Part shown: positions 55,344 through 63,582 of the stretch, piece by piece
How positions within the stretch are numbered: the stretch's first letter is position 1
How the letters are laid out: each line of letters opens with the position of its first letter
NCBI GenBank assembly: GCA_965601825.1
Contig: OZ271839.1
Location: 3,038,001 to 3,102,000 of the forward strand
Length of the DNA: 64,000 bases
Direction: 5' to 3'
Origin: HXMU1420-13 sp965601825
GTDB lineage: Bacteria > Bacteroidota > Rhodothermia > Balneolales > Balneolaceae
Notes under the pieces: generated by a model
What the model saw: the letters and a program-made list of their open reading frames with translations, nothing else
The model's database searches: none
Told to the model about the DNA's origin: nothing
Translations under genes and position numbers: made by a program

Positions 55344-57197
55344 ATGCTTACACTTGATAGAATAGAGGCTCCTACCAAAAATGAAAATCTTCTGAATTGG
55401 GTTAAAGAAACCGCAGAACTCACTAAACCTGAAGAAATTGTTTGGTGTGATGGGTCTCAGGAAGAATATGACAGACTTTGCCAATTGATGGTTGACGCCG
55501 GAACATTCACTCGTTTGAATCCGGAAAAACGACCAAATAGCTATTTAGCTTTTTCGGATCCTTCTGATGTAGCGCGTGTTGAGGATCGTACTTATATCAA
55601 TAGTTTAAGAAAATCTGATGCTGGCCCAACTAACAACTGGGAAGATCCAAAAGTGATGAAAGAAACACTTAACGGACTTCTTGATGGTAGTATGAAAGGC
55701 CGTACTATGTATGTAATTCCATTCAGTATGGGACCTATTGGTTCTCCAATCGCTGAAATCGGTATCGAAATTACTGACTCTCCTTACGTTGTAGTTAACA
55801 TGAGAATCATGACCAGAATGGGTAAGAAAGTTCTTGACACTCTTGGTGATGGCGACTTTGTTAAGTGTTTACATACTGTAGGCGCTCCTCTTGAATTAGG
55901 CCAAAAAGATGTTGCATGGCCATGTAATCCAGATACTAAGTATATCTGCCACTTCCCTGAAGAAAATAGCATTATTTCTTATGGATCAGGATATGGCGGA
56001 AACGCATTATTAGGTAAAAAGTGCTTCGCTCTTCGTATTGCTTCAACTATGGCAAGAGATGAAGGTTGGTTAGCAGAACACATGTTAATTTTAGGTGTAG
56101 AGTCACCTAAGAAAGAAACAACTTATGTTGCTGCCGCTTTCCCAAGCGCTTGTGGTAAAACTAACTTTGCAATGATGATTCCACCTAAAGGAATCGACGG
56201 CTGGAAAGTTTCTACTATTGGTGATGACATTGCATGGATTAAGAAAGATGAAGAAGGCAACCTAAATGCAATCAACCCTGAAGCTGGTTACTTTGGTGTA
56301 GCTCCAGGTACTAACTACGATACAAATCCAAATGCAATGGAAAGTATCGCAACAGATTCCATCTTTACTAACGTTGGTTTAACTCCTGACGGCGATGTAT
56401 GGTGGGAAGGTATCGGTCATGACTGCCCAGAAGGAACAATTAACTGGCATGGTAAAGTACACGATCCAGAATCTGGTGATAAAGTAGCGCATCCAAACGC
56501 TCGCTTTACAGCTCCTGCTGCTAACTGTCCTTCAATCGATCCTAAGTGGGAAGATCCTGCTGGTGTACCAATCAAAGCTTTCATCTTTGGTGGTCGTAGA
56601 AGTACAACTGTACCTTTAGTATATCAAACTTTCAACTGGAACTTTGGTGTATACGCTGCTGCAACTATGGGTTCTGAAATGACCGCTGCTGCATTCGGTA
56701 ATATTGGTGCTGTTCGTCGTGATCCATTTGCGATGCTTCCATTCGCTGGATACCACATGGGTGATTACTTCAACCACTGGTTACAAATGGGACGTGATCT
56801 ACCAAATGCGCCACGTATCTTTGCTGTAAACTGGTTCAGAAAAGATGAAGATGGAAACTTCATATGGCCAGGATTCGGACAAAACATGCGCGTTCTTAAG
56901 TGGATCGTTGAAAGAGTACATGGTGATTCATTTGCAGTGGAAAGCCCACTTGGTTGGATGCCACAATACAAAGATATGGACTGGACTGGTCTTGAAGACT
57001 TCACAGAAGAAGACTTCAATGCATTAATGACAGTTGATCGTGAAGCTTGGAAACAAGAACTATTAAGCCACGAAGAATTATTCAGTAAGCTATATGATAA
57101 GCTTCCAAAAGAATTCTTCTTCATGCGTGAATTATTGCTCTCAGGTCTTTGGAGATCTCCAGAGCAATGGAAACTTGCAGCTGAGCGACCTCACTAG
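55344..57197 (+). CDS. pckG: phosphoenolpyruvate carboxykinase (GTP)
   Basis: The 617-residue product belongs to the GTP-dependent PEPCK class, which is only remotely related in sequence to the ATP class. Class features include the active-site loop AAFPSACGKTNFAMM (kinase-1a with the hyper-reactive Cys, near 265-279), TIGDDIAWI (kinase-2), NPEAGYFGVAPGTN, IFGGRRSTTVPLVYQ, and RDPFAMLPFAGYHMGDYFNHWL with the guanine-contacting Phe pair region. It has its own leader after a terminator and is ended by a strong hairpin, so it is probably transcribed separately from pckA. Confidence 0.97.
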   Translation: MLTLDRIEAPTKNENLLNWVKETAELTKPEEIVWCDGSQEEYDRLCQLMVDAGTFTRLNPEKRPNSYLAFSDPSDVARVEDRTYINSLRKSDAGPTNNWEDPKVMKETLNGLLDGSMKGRTMYVIPFSMGPIGSPIAEIGIEITDSPYVVVNMRIMTRMGKKVLDTLGDGDFVKCLHTVGAPLELGQKDVAWPCNPDTKYICHFPEENSIISYGSGYGGNALLGKKCFALRIASTMARDEGWLAEHMLILGVESPKKETTYVAAAFPSACGKTNFAMMIPPKGIDGWKVSTIGDDIAWIKKDEEGNLNAINPEAGYFGVAPGTNYDTNPNAMESIATDSIFTNVGLTPDGDVWWEGIGHDCPEGTINWHGKVHDPESGDKVAHPNARFTAPAANCPSIDPKWEDPAGVPIKAFIFGGRRSTTVPLVYQTFNWNFGVYAAATMGSEMTAAAFGNIGAVRRDPFAMLPFAGYHMGDYFNHWLQMGRDLPNAPRIFAVNWFRKDEDGNFIWPGFGQNMRVLKWIVERVHGDSFAVESPLGWMPQYKDMDWTGLEDFTEEDFNALMTVDREAWKQELLSHEELFSKLYDKLPKEFFFMRELLLSGLWRSPEQWKLAAERPH

Positions 57198-57277
57198 ATG
57201 GGTCGCTTACAGGCAAAACTCTTTTTAAGAGTGTTGTGGAGTGATAACTAACCCAAATCTAGTTATTTAGTGATGAG

Positions 57278-57316
57278 AAAAGCCCGTTGAGCGAAATCAG
57301 CGGGCTTTCTTTTTTT
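57278..57316 (+). terminator. intrinsic terminator of pckG
   Basis: AAAGCCCGTTGA pairs with TCAGCGGGCTTT, followed by CTTTTTTT. A second small stem (AGCGACC / GGGTCGCT, about 57183-57207) spans the pckG stop codon. Confidence 0.9.
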
Positions 57317-57338
57317 GATAGATTCCTTAATATCGGGC

Positions 57339-58427
57339 ATGATTTTTCGGTGCATATTATTCTCATCATTATTTCTATTACTTAATTCCTGTTCTATTGA
57401 AGATCAATCCGATCCGCTGGAACTGACCTTACCCATTCCAAAATCATACACTATTCAGAAAATCAATTCTGAAATTCAAATTGATGGTATTGCAAGCGAA
57501 GAAGTATGGGATAATGCCGAATGGTCGGACTATTTTATAGACATTGAGGGTGATAAAAACCCATTACCCTATTACGACACTCGAGTAAAAATGCTTTGGG
57601 ATGATGAATTCATCTACTTCTACACGGAAATGGAAGAAGAGCATATTTGGGGCAATCTCACTGAACGTGATGCCGTCATTTTCTATAACAATGACTTTGA
57701 AATATTCATCAAGCCAAATGAGATTCAACCTACTTATGCTGAGTTTGAAGTAAATGCTCTGGGTACTCTTTGGGATCTATTACTTGTGCGACCATATCGA
57801 AGAAATGGACCTGTTTTTGATGAATGGGACGTAAATAACACTAAAATTGGAATTCATTTTAACGGAACTCTTAATGATCCGTCCGATATCGATGAATCAT
57901 GGTCACTAGAAATGGCGATTCCAATTAAACCAATAATGGCCATTGATCGCGGAAGTTCACTTGACCATGGTGATTATTGGAGAATCAATTTTTCCAGAGT
58001 CCAGTGGCAGCACGATATCGAAAATGGGATTTACGATAGGAAAAAGGATTCAGCAGGCAACTATCTGAGAGAAAACAATTGGGTTTGGACAGAACAATCA
58101 GCTATTGCTATGCACCGACCGGAACATTGGGGGTATTTGTATTTCAGTGATGACAAAAATAATCAGATTAGTCTAGTTTCTCCTGAAGAACAAGTTCAAT
58201 ATCAGTTTCTCTTTTACCTATACAGAATGCAGCTCGACTATTTTAACGAAAATAAAACCTTTGGCAATATTGATGATTTATTTGACACACAAACCAATTC
58301 GTTTAGAGTAAACGATTTCCAATTTGATGCTCAATTCATTTTTACCACCATTGGTTTTGAAATAACAGTTGATGGTCTAAATGTTAACTCAATTACTATT
58401 AACCAAGACGGGTTTATAACTCGATAA
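57339..58427 (+). CDS. CBM9-like carbohydrate-binding lipoprotein
   Basis: The 362-residue lipoprotein starts at the ATG at 57339 (MIFRCILFSSLFLLLNSC, Cys about 18); an upstream TTG lies in the pckG terminator. The body matches the carbohydrate-binding family 9-like/DOMON-type beta sandwich: INSEIQIDGIASEEVWDNAEW, VKMLWDDEFIYFYTEME, EEHIWGNLTERDAVIFYNND, FEIFIKPN and later WRINFSRVQWQ. Proteins of this kind usually bind sugar chains at the surface. A glycosyl-hydrolase-like lipoprotein gene follows 2 bases after the stop, so the pair likely acts on one glycan. The substrate is unknown. Confidence 0.82.
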   Translation: MIFRCILFSSLFLLLNSCSIEDQSDPLELTLPIPKSYTIQKINSEIQIDGIASEEVWDNAEWSDYFIDIEGDKNPLPYYDTRVKMLWDDEFIYFYTEMEEEHIWGNLTERDAVIFYNNDFEIFIKPNEIQPTYAEFEVNALGTLWDLLLVRPYRRNGPVFDEWDVNNTKIGIHFNGTLNDPSDIDESWSLEMAIPIKPIMAIDRGSSLDHGDYWRINFSRVQWQHDIENGIYDRKKDSAGNYLRENNWVWTEQSAIAMHRPEHWGYLYFSDDKNNQISLVSPEEQVQYQFLFYLYRMQLDYFNENKTFGNIDDLFDTQTNSFRVNDFQFDAQFIFTTIGFEITVDGLNVNSITINQDGFITR

Positions 58428-58429
58428 AA

Positions 58430-59494
58430 ATGAAATCAATTTTAAATCTACTTTTAGTTCTCCAATTAATAATTACTGGATGTACTTCTATCGATTCAGA
58501 ACCAACTTTTAAAATCGGTGCCTGGACAGGAGCTGGAATTGCTGAATCAGAAGAAGAGTGGAGAACTGAACTTGAGAAATATTCCTCCCATGGCTTAACT
58601 GATCTGTTTCTATCTGGAAGTATTGAAGAAACGGCCAGAGTTGTTCAATATGCCACTGATTACAATATCGATATCCATGCCTGGGTTTGGACGCTAAATC
58701 GACCCGGGGACACAACCGCTGCTAAGAATCCGGATTGGTATGCAGTTAATCGAAATGGAGATAATTCCTATGACTATCGAGCTTATGTGGACTACTACCA
58801 ATGGCTCTCTCCTTTCTCACCGGGAGCTCGTGATTATATCAAAACAACCATGGAGAGTTATTCCGAAATTGAAGGCCTTACTAGTGTTCATCTAGATTAT
58901 GTCCGTTATGTGGATGTAATTCTTGGGGCTGATTTACAACCAAAATATAATTTGGTACAGGATCGTCAATTCCCTGAGTTTGATTATGGATATCATCCAA
59001 TTGCCAGAGAGGGATTTAAAGAACTTTTCGGAGTTGAGCCAATGGAAATGGAAAATCCGGAGTTGAGCACAGAATGGCTTCAATATCGCTTGAATGCAGT
59101 AACAACTCTAGTTAATGAAATTGCTACAATTGTACATGGAAATAACAAAGAGTTGTCGGCTGCTGTCTTTCCATTTCCAGTTATGAGTCGGCAAATGGTT
59201 CGTCAGGATTGGGCAAGTTGGAATCTTGATATTGCATTACCTATGCTATATCACAATTTCTATCGACAGAATTTAAACTGGATTCAATTTTCAGCTGAAC
59301 AAGGTGTAAGAGAGGCGCATGGCAGATTTGATATCATGCCGGGACTCTATATTCCATCATTAACACCCACTGAATTGGAAGAAGCCATCCAAAAATCTGT
59401 AGATGGTGGTTCTGTCGGAATTTCAGTTTTCGATATTGGTGCGATGAGTAATGAACACTGGAGCACTATAAAAGCAGCTTCGGGGAGATATTAA
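58430..59494 (+). CDS. glycosyl-hydrolase-like (GHL10-type) lipoprotein
   Basis: This 354-residue lipoprotein (MKSILNLLLVLQLIITGC, Cys about 18) carries a TIM-barrel glycosyl-hydrolase-like domain: GLTDLFLSGSIEETARVVQYA, DIHAWVWTLNRPGD, WLSPFSPGARDYIKTTM, TSVHLDYVRYVD (acidic strand-end typical of the active site), LSAAVFPFP and LDIALPMLYHNFY. This pattern fits the GHL10/DUF187-like group of family 10-like hydrolases. It is paired with the CBM9-like gene (2-base gap). The coding end overlaps convergent prfA by 4 bases. Hydrolase activity is inferred, not shown. Confidence 0.8.
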   Translation: MKSILNLLLVLQLIITGCTSIDSEPTFKIGAWTGAGIAESEEEWRTELEKYSSHGLTDLFLSGSIEETARVVQYATDYNIDIHAWVWTLNRPGDTTAAKNPDWYAVNRNGDNSYDYRAYVDYYQWLSPFSPGARDYIKTTMESYSEIEGLTSVHLDYVRYVDVILGADLQPKYNLVQDRQFPEFDYGYHPIAREGFKELFGVEPMEMENPELSTEWLQYRLNAVTTLVNEIATIVHGNNKELSAAVFPFPVMSRQMVRQDWASWNLDIALPMLYHNFYRQNLNWIQFSAEQGVREAHGRFDIMPGLYIPSLTPTELEEAIQKSVDGGSVGISVFDIGAMSNEHWSTIKAASGRY

Positions 59495-60570
59495 TTCTCC
59501 GCCATTTCCTGCATTTTTTCGAGATTATCCTGAACACGAAGAGCATCAACAACCTCTGCGATATCTCCTTTCATAATATTATCAAGATTGTATAATGTGA
59601 GATTAATTCGATGGTCTGTTAATCTTCCTTGTGGATAATTATAGGTACGGATTTTAGCTGATCTATCACCCGTTGAAACCTGACTTTTCCGATTGGCAGC
59701 TCTCTCCTTTTGCTTTTTTTCGAGCTCAATGTCATACATCTTTGATCTCAGCATCGTCATTGCTCGTTCTTTGTTTTGATGCTGTGATCGCTCTTCCTGA
59801 CACTCAACTACAATACCTGTTGGTTCATGAGTAATTCGAATAGCAGAATCTGTTTTGTTTACGTGCTGTCCACCGGCTCCACTTGCTCGAAATGTATCAA
59901 TGCGAAGATCAGAGGTGTTTATTTCAATATCTACATCCTCTACTTCGGGTAAAACAGCTACCGTTGCCGCCGATGTATGCACTCTACCCTGACTTTCAGT
60001 AGCCGGAACCCGCTGTACACGATGTACACCCGATTCAAACTTCATTTTACCAAAAACCTGATTGCCTTCCAGGCTAAATGCGATTTCTTTATATCCACCC
60101 TTTTCAGACTCGTTCAAACTCATTAGGCTCATTTTCCAACCTTCACCGTCAGCAAACCGCCGATACATATCAAATAAATCACCAGCAAAAATTGCAGCTT
60201 CATCGCCACCAGTACCTGCCCGAATTTCAATGATTGCATTCTTCGAATCTTCCGGATCTTTTGGAACCAGTTTTATCTTAATGGCTTCTTCGAGTTCGGC
60301 TAACTCTGTTTTAATCTCGTCATTTTCCATCTTCGCCATTTCTGTGATTTCTGGATCTTCATCCATCTCAATCAACTCATTATTTCCAGCTTGGCGAGAT
60401 GTTAAATCCATCCACGTATCGTAGTCCTTAGCTAGTACTTCAATATCACTTCTCTCTTTAGTGAGCGCTGTATATTTATCCGGATCTTCAAACACGGCCG
60501 GATCACTCATTGCCGCATTTATTTCTTCAAATCGAGATTTAATCTGCTTCAGCTTATTTTCAATATCCAT
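59491..60570 (-). CDS. prfA: peptide chain release factor 1
   Basis: This 359-residue release factor recognises UAA and UAG and triggers peptide release. The GGQ tripeptide is at 233-235 in FRASGAGGQHVNKTDSAIRI. The RF1-type anticodon region with a PxT-like determinant (VPATESQGRVHTSAATVAV) lies before it, and the C-terminal part is KIRTYNYPQGRLTDHRINLTLYNLD. No programmed frameshift is present, consistent with RF1 rather than RF2. It diverges from purK over a 108-base gap. Confidence 0.97.
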   Translation of the reverse strand: MDIENKLKQIKSRFEEINAAMSDPAVFEDPDKYTALTKERSDIEVLAKDYDTWMDLTSRQAGNNELIEMDEDPEITEMAKMENDEIKTELAELEEAIKIKLVPKDPEDSKNAIIEIRAGTGGDEAAIFAGDLFDMYRRFADGEGWKMSLMSLNESEKGGYKEIAFSLEGNQVFGKMKFESGVHRVQRVPATESQGRVHTSAATVAVLPEVEDVDIEINTSDLRIDTFRASGAGGQHVNKTDSAIRITHEPTGIVVECQEERSQHQNKERAMTMLRSKMYDIELEKKQKERAANRKSQVSTGDRSAKIRTYNYPQGRLTDHRINLTLYNLDNIMKGDIAEVVDALRVQDNLEKMQEMAEN

Positions 60571-60630
60571 GTATGAGAGTTGTGCTGTCTTTTAGAAAAA
60601 TTTACGAAGCGGGAATATATTAAATCCCAC

Positions 60631-60660
60631 TATTCCTAATTCATAATTCCTAATTTCTTA
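60631..60660. repeat. AT-rich repeat related to the one before mazG
   Basis: TATTCCTAATTCATAATTCC followed by TAATTTCTTA resembles the right-hand part of the element at 29215-29247. It lies between prfA and purK, 19 bases before the purK start. Confidence 0.45.
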
Positions 60661-60678
60661 TTTTCGTCGAAAAAAGAT

Positions 60679-61842
60679 TTGTCGAAACGTACCTCACTCC
60701 CAGCCAATTTAAAACTCGGTTTCTTAGGCGCCGGACAACTTGCTCGTATGAGCGCACTTCAAGCTTTCAGATTTGGAGTTCAAATAGCTTCTTATTCTGA
60801 TCGACCTGAAAATGAACCAGTTCAGTTTATGTCCCCATTTTCATATTCTGGTACTTTTGAAGATGTAGATGCGATGATCGAGTTTGCTAAGACTTGCGAT
60901 GTTGTTACGCTTGAAAATGAATTCATTAATTCTTCGATCTTAAAAGAAGTTCAGGAAAAAAGTGGAACTCCAATTTTTCCATCACCAGAAAGTTTTGAGT
61001 TAATAGAAAATAAATTAATCGAGAAGCAGACTTTTGAAGCAGCTGGAATTCCTGTAACTCCTTATAAAATTGTCGAGGATTCTCTTGATCTGAAAGATTT
61101 CGGCACTCAATATGGATGGCCATATTTGCTCAAATCAAGTAAAGGTGGATATGATGGCTATGGAAATAAGACTGTAAGAAATCATTCCGAAGCTGTTAAA
61201 GCTTTTGAAGCTCTGGGTGGTGATGAAGGTCACGATATTCTAGCTGAAGCCTTTGTTGATTTCACACATGAACTTGCTGTGCAAGTGGCTAGAAATGAAA
61301 CAGGAACGGTTGTGTACCCTTGTTGCGAAACGGTACAGGAAAATCATATTTGTGTGGCCGTTCTTTCACCGGCTCCCGTTGATGAAACTATCCAACAAAA
61401 GGCCCAGGAATTAGCTGTAAAAGCAACTGAAGCTATCGATGGAAAAGGCATTTATGCATTTGAGTTTTTCTTAACTACTTCAGGTGAGGTTCTTTTAAAC
61501 GAATCAGCTCCTAGACCACATAATTCAGGTCACTACACTATTGAGGGGTGTATTGGATCACAGTTCGAGAATCATGTTCGTGCTGTATTAGGACTTCCAC
61601 TCGCCTCAACTGAAATGACTGAGCATGCAGCAGTTATGATCAATTTATTGGGTACTCACAATCGCCCGGCAGAAAGTGATAACATAATCGAAGGACTTGA
61701 AACAGGAGATGGACATCTTCATGTATATGGCAAAGTACAGAGCAAAGTAGGTCGAAAAATGGCGCATTATACTTTGCTTGGTGATGACCTTCATCAGACC
61801 TACCAAAATGCAAAAAGTGTTACTGATTCTATAGAAATTTGA
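60679..61842 (+). CDS. purK: 5-(carboxyamino)imidazole ribonucleotide synthase
   Basis: This 387-residue ATP-grasp enzyme carboxylates AIR to N5-CAIR in purine synthesis, feeding PurE. It has LKLGFLGAGQLARMSALQAF at the N-terminus, VTLENEFI, WPYLLKSSKGGYDGYGNKTV (ATP-binding), GIYAFEFFLTTSGEVLLNESAPRPHNSGHYTIEGC and a C-terminal HLHVYGKVQSKVGRKMAHYTLLG. The best start is a TTG at 60679 (MSKRTSLPANLKLGF); the next in-frame ATG would remove the nucleotide-binding loop. purE lies 1.7 kb downstream with two unrelated genes in between. Confidence 0.94.
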   Translation: MSKRTSLPANLKLGFLGAGQLARMSALQAFRFGVQIASYSDRPENEPVQFMSPFSYSGTFEDVDAMIEFAKTCDVVTLENEFINSSILKEVQEKSGTPIFPSPESFELIENKLIEKQTFEAAGIPVTPYKIVEDSLDLKDFGTQYGWPYLLKSSKGGYDGYGNKTVRNHSEAVKAFEALGGDEGHDILAEAFVDFTHELAVQVARNETGTVVYPCCETVQENHICVAVLSPAPVDETIQQKAQELAVKATEAIDGKGIYAFEFFLTTSGEVLLNESAPRPHNSGHYTIEGCIGSQFENHVRAVLGLPLASTEMTEHAAVMINLLGTHNRPAESDNIIEGLETGDGHLHVYGKVQSKVGRKMAHYTLLGDDLHQTYQNAKSVTDSIEI

Positions 61843-61884
61843 GTATATTCATTGCGTATAAGTGACTGTAATTATGAGGTCTCA

Positions 61885-63135
61885 ATGCGTAATATAGTAA
61901 TTATACTTTCTTGCCTATTCTTTCACACAGGTTGTGATATTCTTGAATCTATTGGGTGCTCATCTGAAGACATTAGCACCGTTAATACAATTATTGTACG
62001 AGAATATATAACTGATCAAAATTTTCAGACCTTTACTCCCTTAAGAGTGTATCAATATGGGGATAAGAATACACTAAATGTAATTGGCAAGTTTGATTAC
62101 ACACTAGATGGCAGCTTTGCAATCATGTACAATGGATATATTAATTATGGTGCTGACCCAGTAAGCTTTAATGAAGAATTCTTATTACATACGTTTGGTG
62201 ATAATTACTCACCGAATGGATTCGTAAGTAATTATGATGATGTTGACTATAATAATGTACAAGAGCAATTTATAAGACTTTATAGTTCTCTAAAAGAGAT
62301 TACTTTCCCTGGAACTGAAAGGCCAACCCCGATAACAGTGGATATGGTAAACCGCTTTTCAAAATTTACAAACAGCGTAGATACATTATTCTATACTACT
62401 ATAAACTTTTCAGATTCGACAACATACTTTTATAACAGAATCCAAGATCTTGAGTACGGCAAGGATGGTTCACCTTTACTTCTTATAAATGACAAAAAAG
62501 TTGTGCGAATTGATGATAATAATCGTAATGAACAACTAGTTAGCTCTCATATTATTAAGGTTGGAAACGATGCTATTTTTGATACTTTGTATAGCTATAA
62601 TCCGCTGGAAAAAACCAACAATCAACTCTATTTTTCATCAACTAATGCCGGAATCTTTATTAGGAAACTTGATGAATTCGTGTATTTATTGAATGATGAT
62701 GGTTCTCTTACAACATCATACTTAAACCAAAAGCTTGGTTTCACACCTGATCGTTCAAACCTTAAAGGAACATCAGTGATTAGTGATTATGGTGGACATT
62801 TTTATGATTTAGAAAAAGATAAACATATAGATTTAACCAAGCTCTTTTATGATACCAACCAAGTTATTTATGGATATCCATCCAACAATGATCTCATCGC
62901 TTTAATGCTAAGTGGAACATCTGGTCTGAATACAAACGAAGAAAAGATATTTATTTTCGATGCAATATCAGAGACATTGATAGATTCTATTACCGTCGAC
63001 GACCTCCTACCATTTGATAGTACTGAGACTAACAAAAGTAGTTCAATTACTTTAAAAAACCCTGTTTTTACAAGTGATAATCGGCTAATTTTTATGCAGG
63101 TTTTTACTACATGGGATGAATATTGTAATGATTAA
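61885..63135 (+). CDS. lipoprotein of unknown function within the purK-purE interval
   Basis: This 416-residue lipoprotein starts at the ATG at 61885 (MRNIVIILSCLFFHTGC, Cys17), rather than a TTG at 61852 that adds 11 polar residues. I do not recognise the family. The N-terminal third holds IIVREYITDQNFQTFTPLRVYQ and a Tyr/Asn-rich stretch. The rest reads as beta-strand repeats that could be a propeller (SPLLLINDKKVVRIDDNNRN, NQLYFSSTNAGIFIRKLDEF, IFIFDAISETLIDSITVDD), similar in style to the C-terminal halves of the B2/B3 lipoproteins. It is Asn-, Asp- and Tyr-rich and AT-rich in codon use compared with purK. The end overlaps the GNAT frame by 8 bases. Confidence 0.75.
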   Translation: MRNIVIILSCLFFHTGCDILESIGCSSEDISTVNTIIVREYITDQNFQTFTPLRVYQYGDKNTLNVIGKFDYTLDGSFAIMYNGYINYGADPVSFNEEFLLHTFGDNYSPNGFVSNYDDVDYNNVQEQFIRLYSSLKEITFPGTERPTPITVDMVNRFSKFTNSVDTLFYTTINFSDSTTYFYNRIQDLEYGKDGSPLLLINDKKVVRIDDNNRNEQLVSSHIIKVGNDAIFDTLYSYNPLEKTNNQLYFSSTNAGIFIRKLDEFVYLLNDDGSLTTSYLNQKLGFTPDRSNLKGTSVISDYGGHFYDLEKDKHIDLTKLFYDTNQVIYGYPSNNDLIALMLSGTSGLNTNEEKIFIFDAISETLIDSITVDDLLPFDSTETNKSSSITLKNPVFTSDNRLIFMQVFTTWDEYCND

Positions 63136-63535
63136 ATATCAAATCGAAGAAACACTTGAACCAGATGAGTTCCTCGAAATCTTGAAGAAATCAGGTTTAG
63201 GTGAATGGTGACCTATTGATGATTTCGATCGTATTACTAAAATGGCTGAGAATGCGAACTTAATAATCACAGCTAGAGAAGATGGTAAGCTTGTAGGAGT
63301 TGCACGATCTATTAGTGATTTCGTGTATTGCACCTACTTATCAGATTTAGCTGTTGATTTGGGGTATCAACATCGAGGAATTGGAAAAGAACTTATTAGA
63401 CAAACAAAGTTAGCATCACCTAAAACGAATTTGATCTTACTTTCTGCACCGGCTGCTACTAAATATTATCCAAAAATTGGTATGGAGAAGCATGATCATT
63501 GCTTTCTATTAAAAGACGCCAATAATCTTAAGTAA
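63128..63535 (+). pseudogene. GNAT N-acetyltransferase interrupted by an in-frame TGA
   Basis: Translation from the ATG at 63128 gives MIKYQIEETLEPDEFLEILK..GLGEW, then TGA at 63209-63211, then PIDDFDRITKMAENANLIITA and the acetyl-CoA-binding core VDLGYQHRGIGKELIRQ. The frame is the same on both sides, and GNAT relatives usually read SGLxxRRPxDD here, so a single CGA-to-TGA change would explain it. The remaining open part (97 residues from the ATG at 63242) lacks the first strand and helix. It may be a recent pseudogene, a sequencing error, a readthrough site (UGA followed by C), or a gene re-initiating at 63242. Confidence 0.7.
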
Positions 63536-63582
63536 GAAAAGACAGATTTCTTACCTTCCATCGAACAAATCCAAAAAGACTG

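Noticed and set aside
56765..57124. 119-codon minus-strand open frame
   Set aside because: Antisense to the conserved pckG coding region with no start signal or domain.
53528..57197. pckA and pckG as a tandem gene duplication
   Set aside because: The two products belong to different PEPCK classes with different kinase loops and lengths, so they did not arise by recent local duplication.
57183..57207. Hairpin across the pckG stop codon as the terminator
   Set aside because: It lacks a T-tract; the stem at 57278-57316 with seven Ts is the better terminator.
59629..59637. TGTGGATAA, a DnaA-box match
   Set aside because: It encodes part of the conserved NYPQGR motif of release factor 1 and is isolated, so it is coding coincidence.
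60062..60424. 120-codon plus-strand open frame
   Set aside because: Antisense to prfA; Ser-rich shadow.
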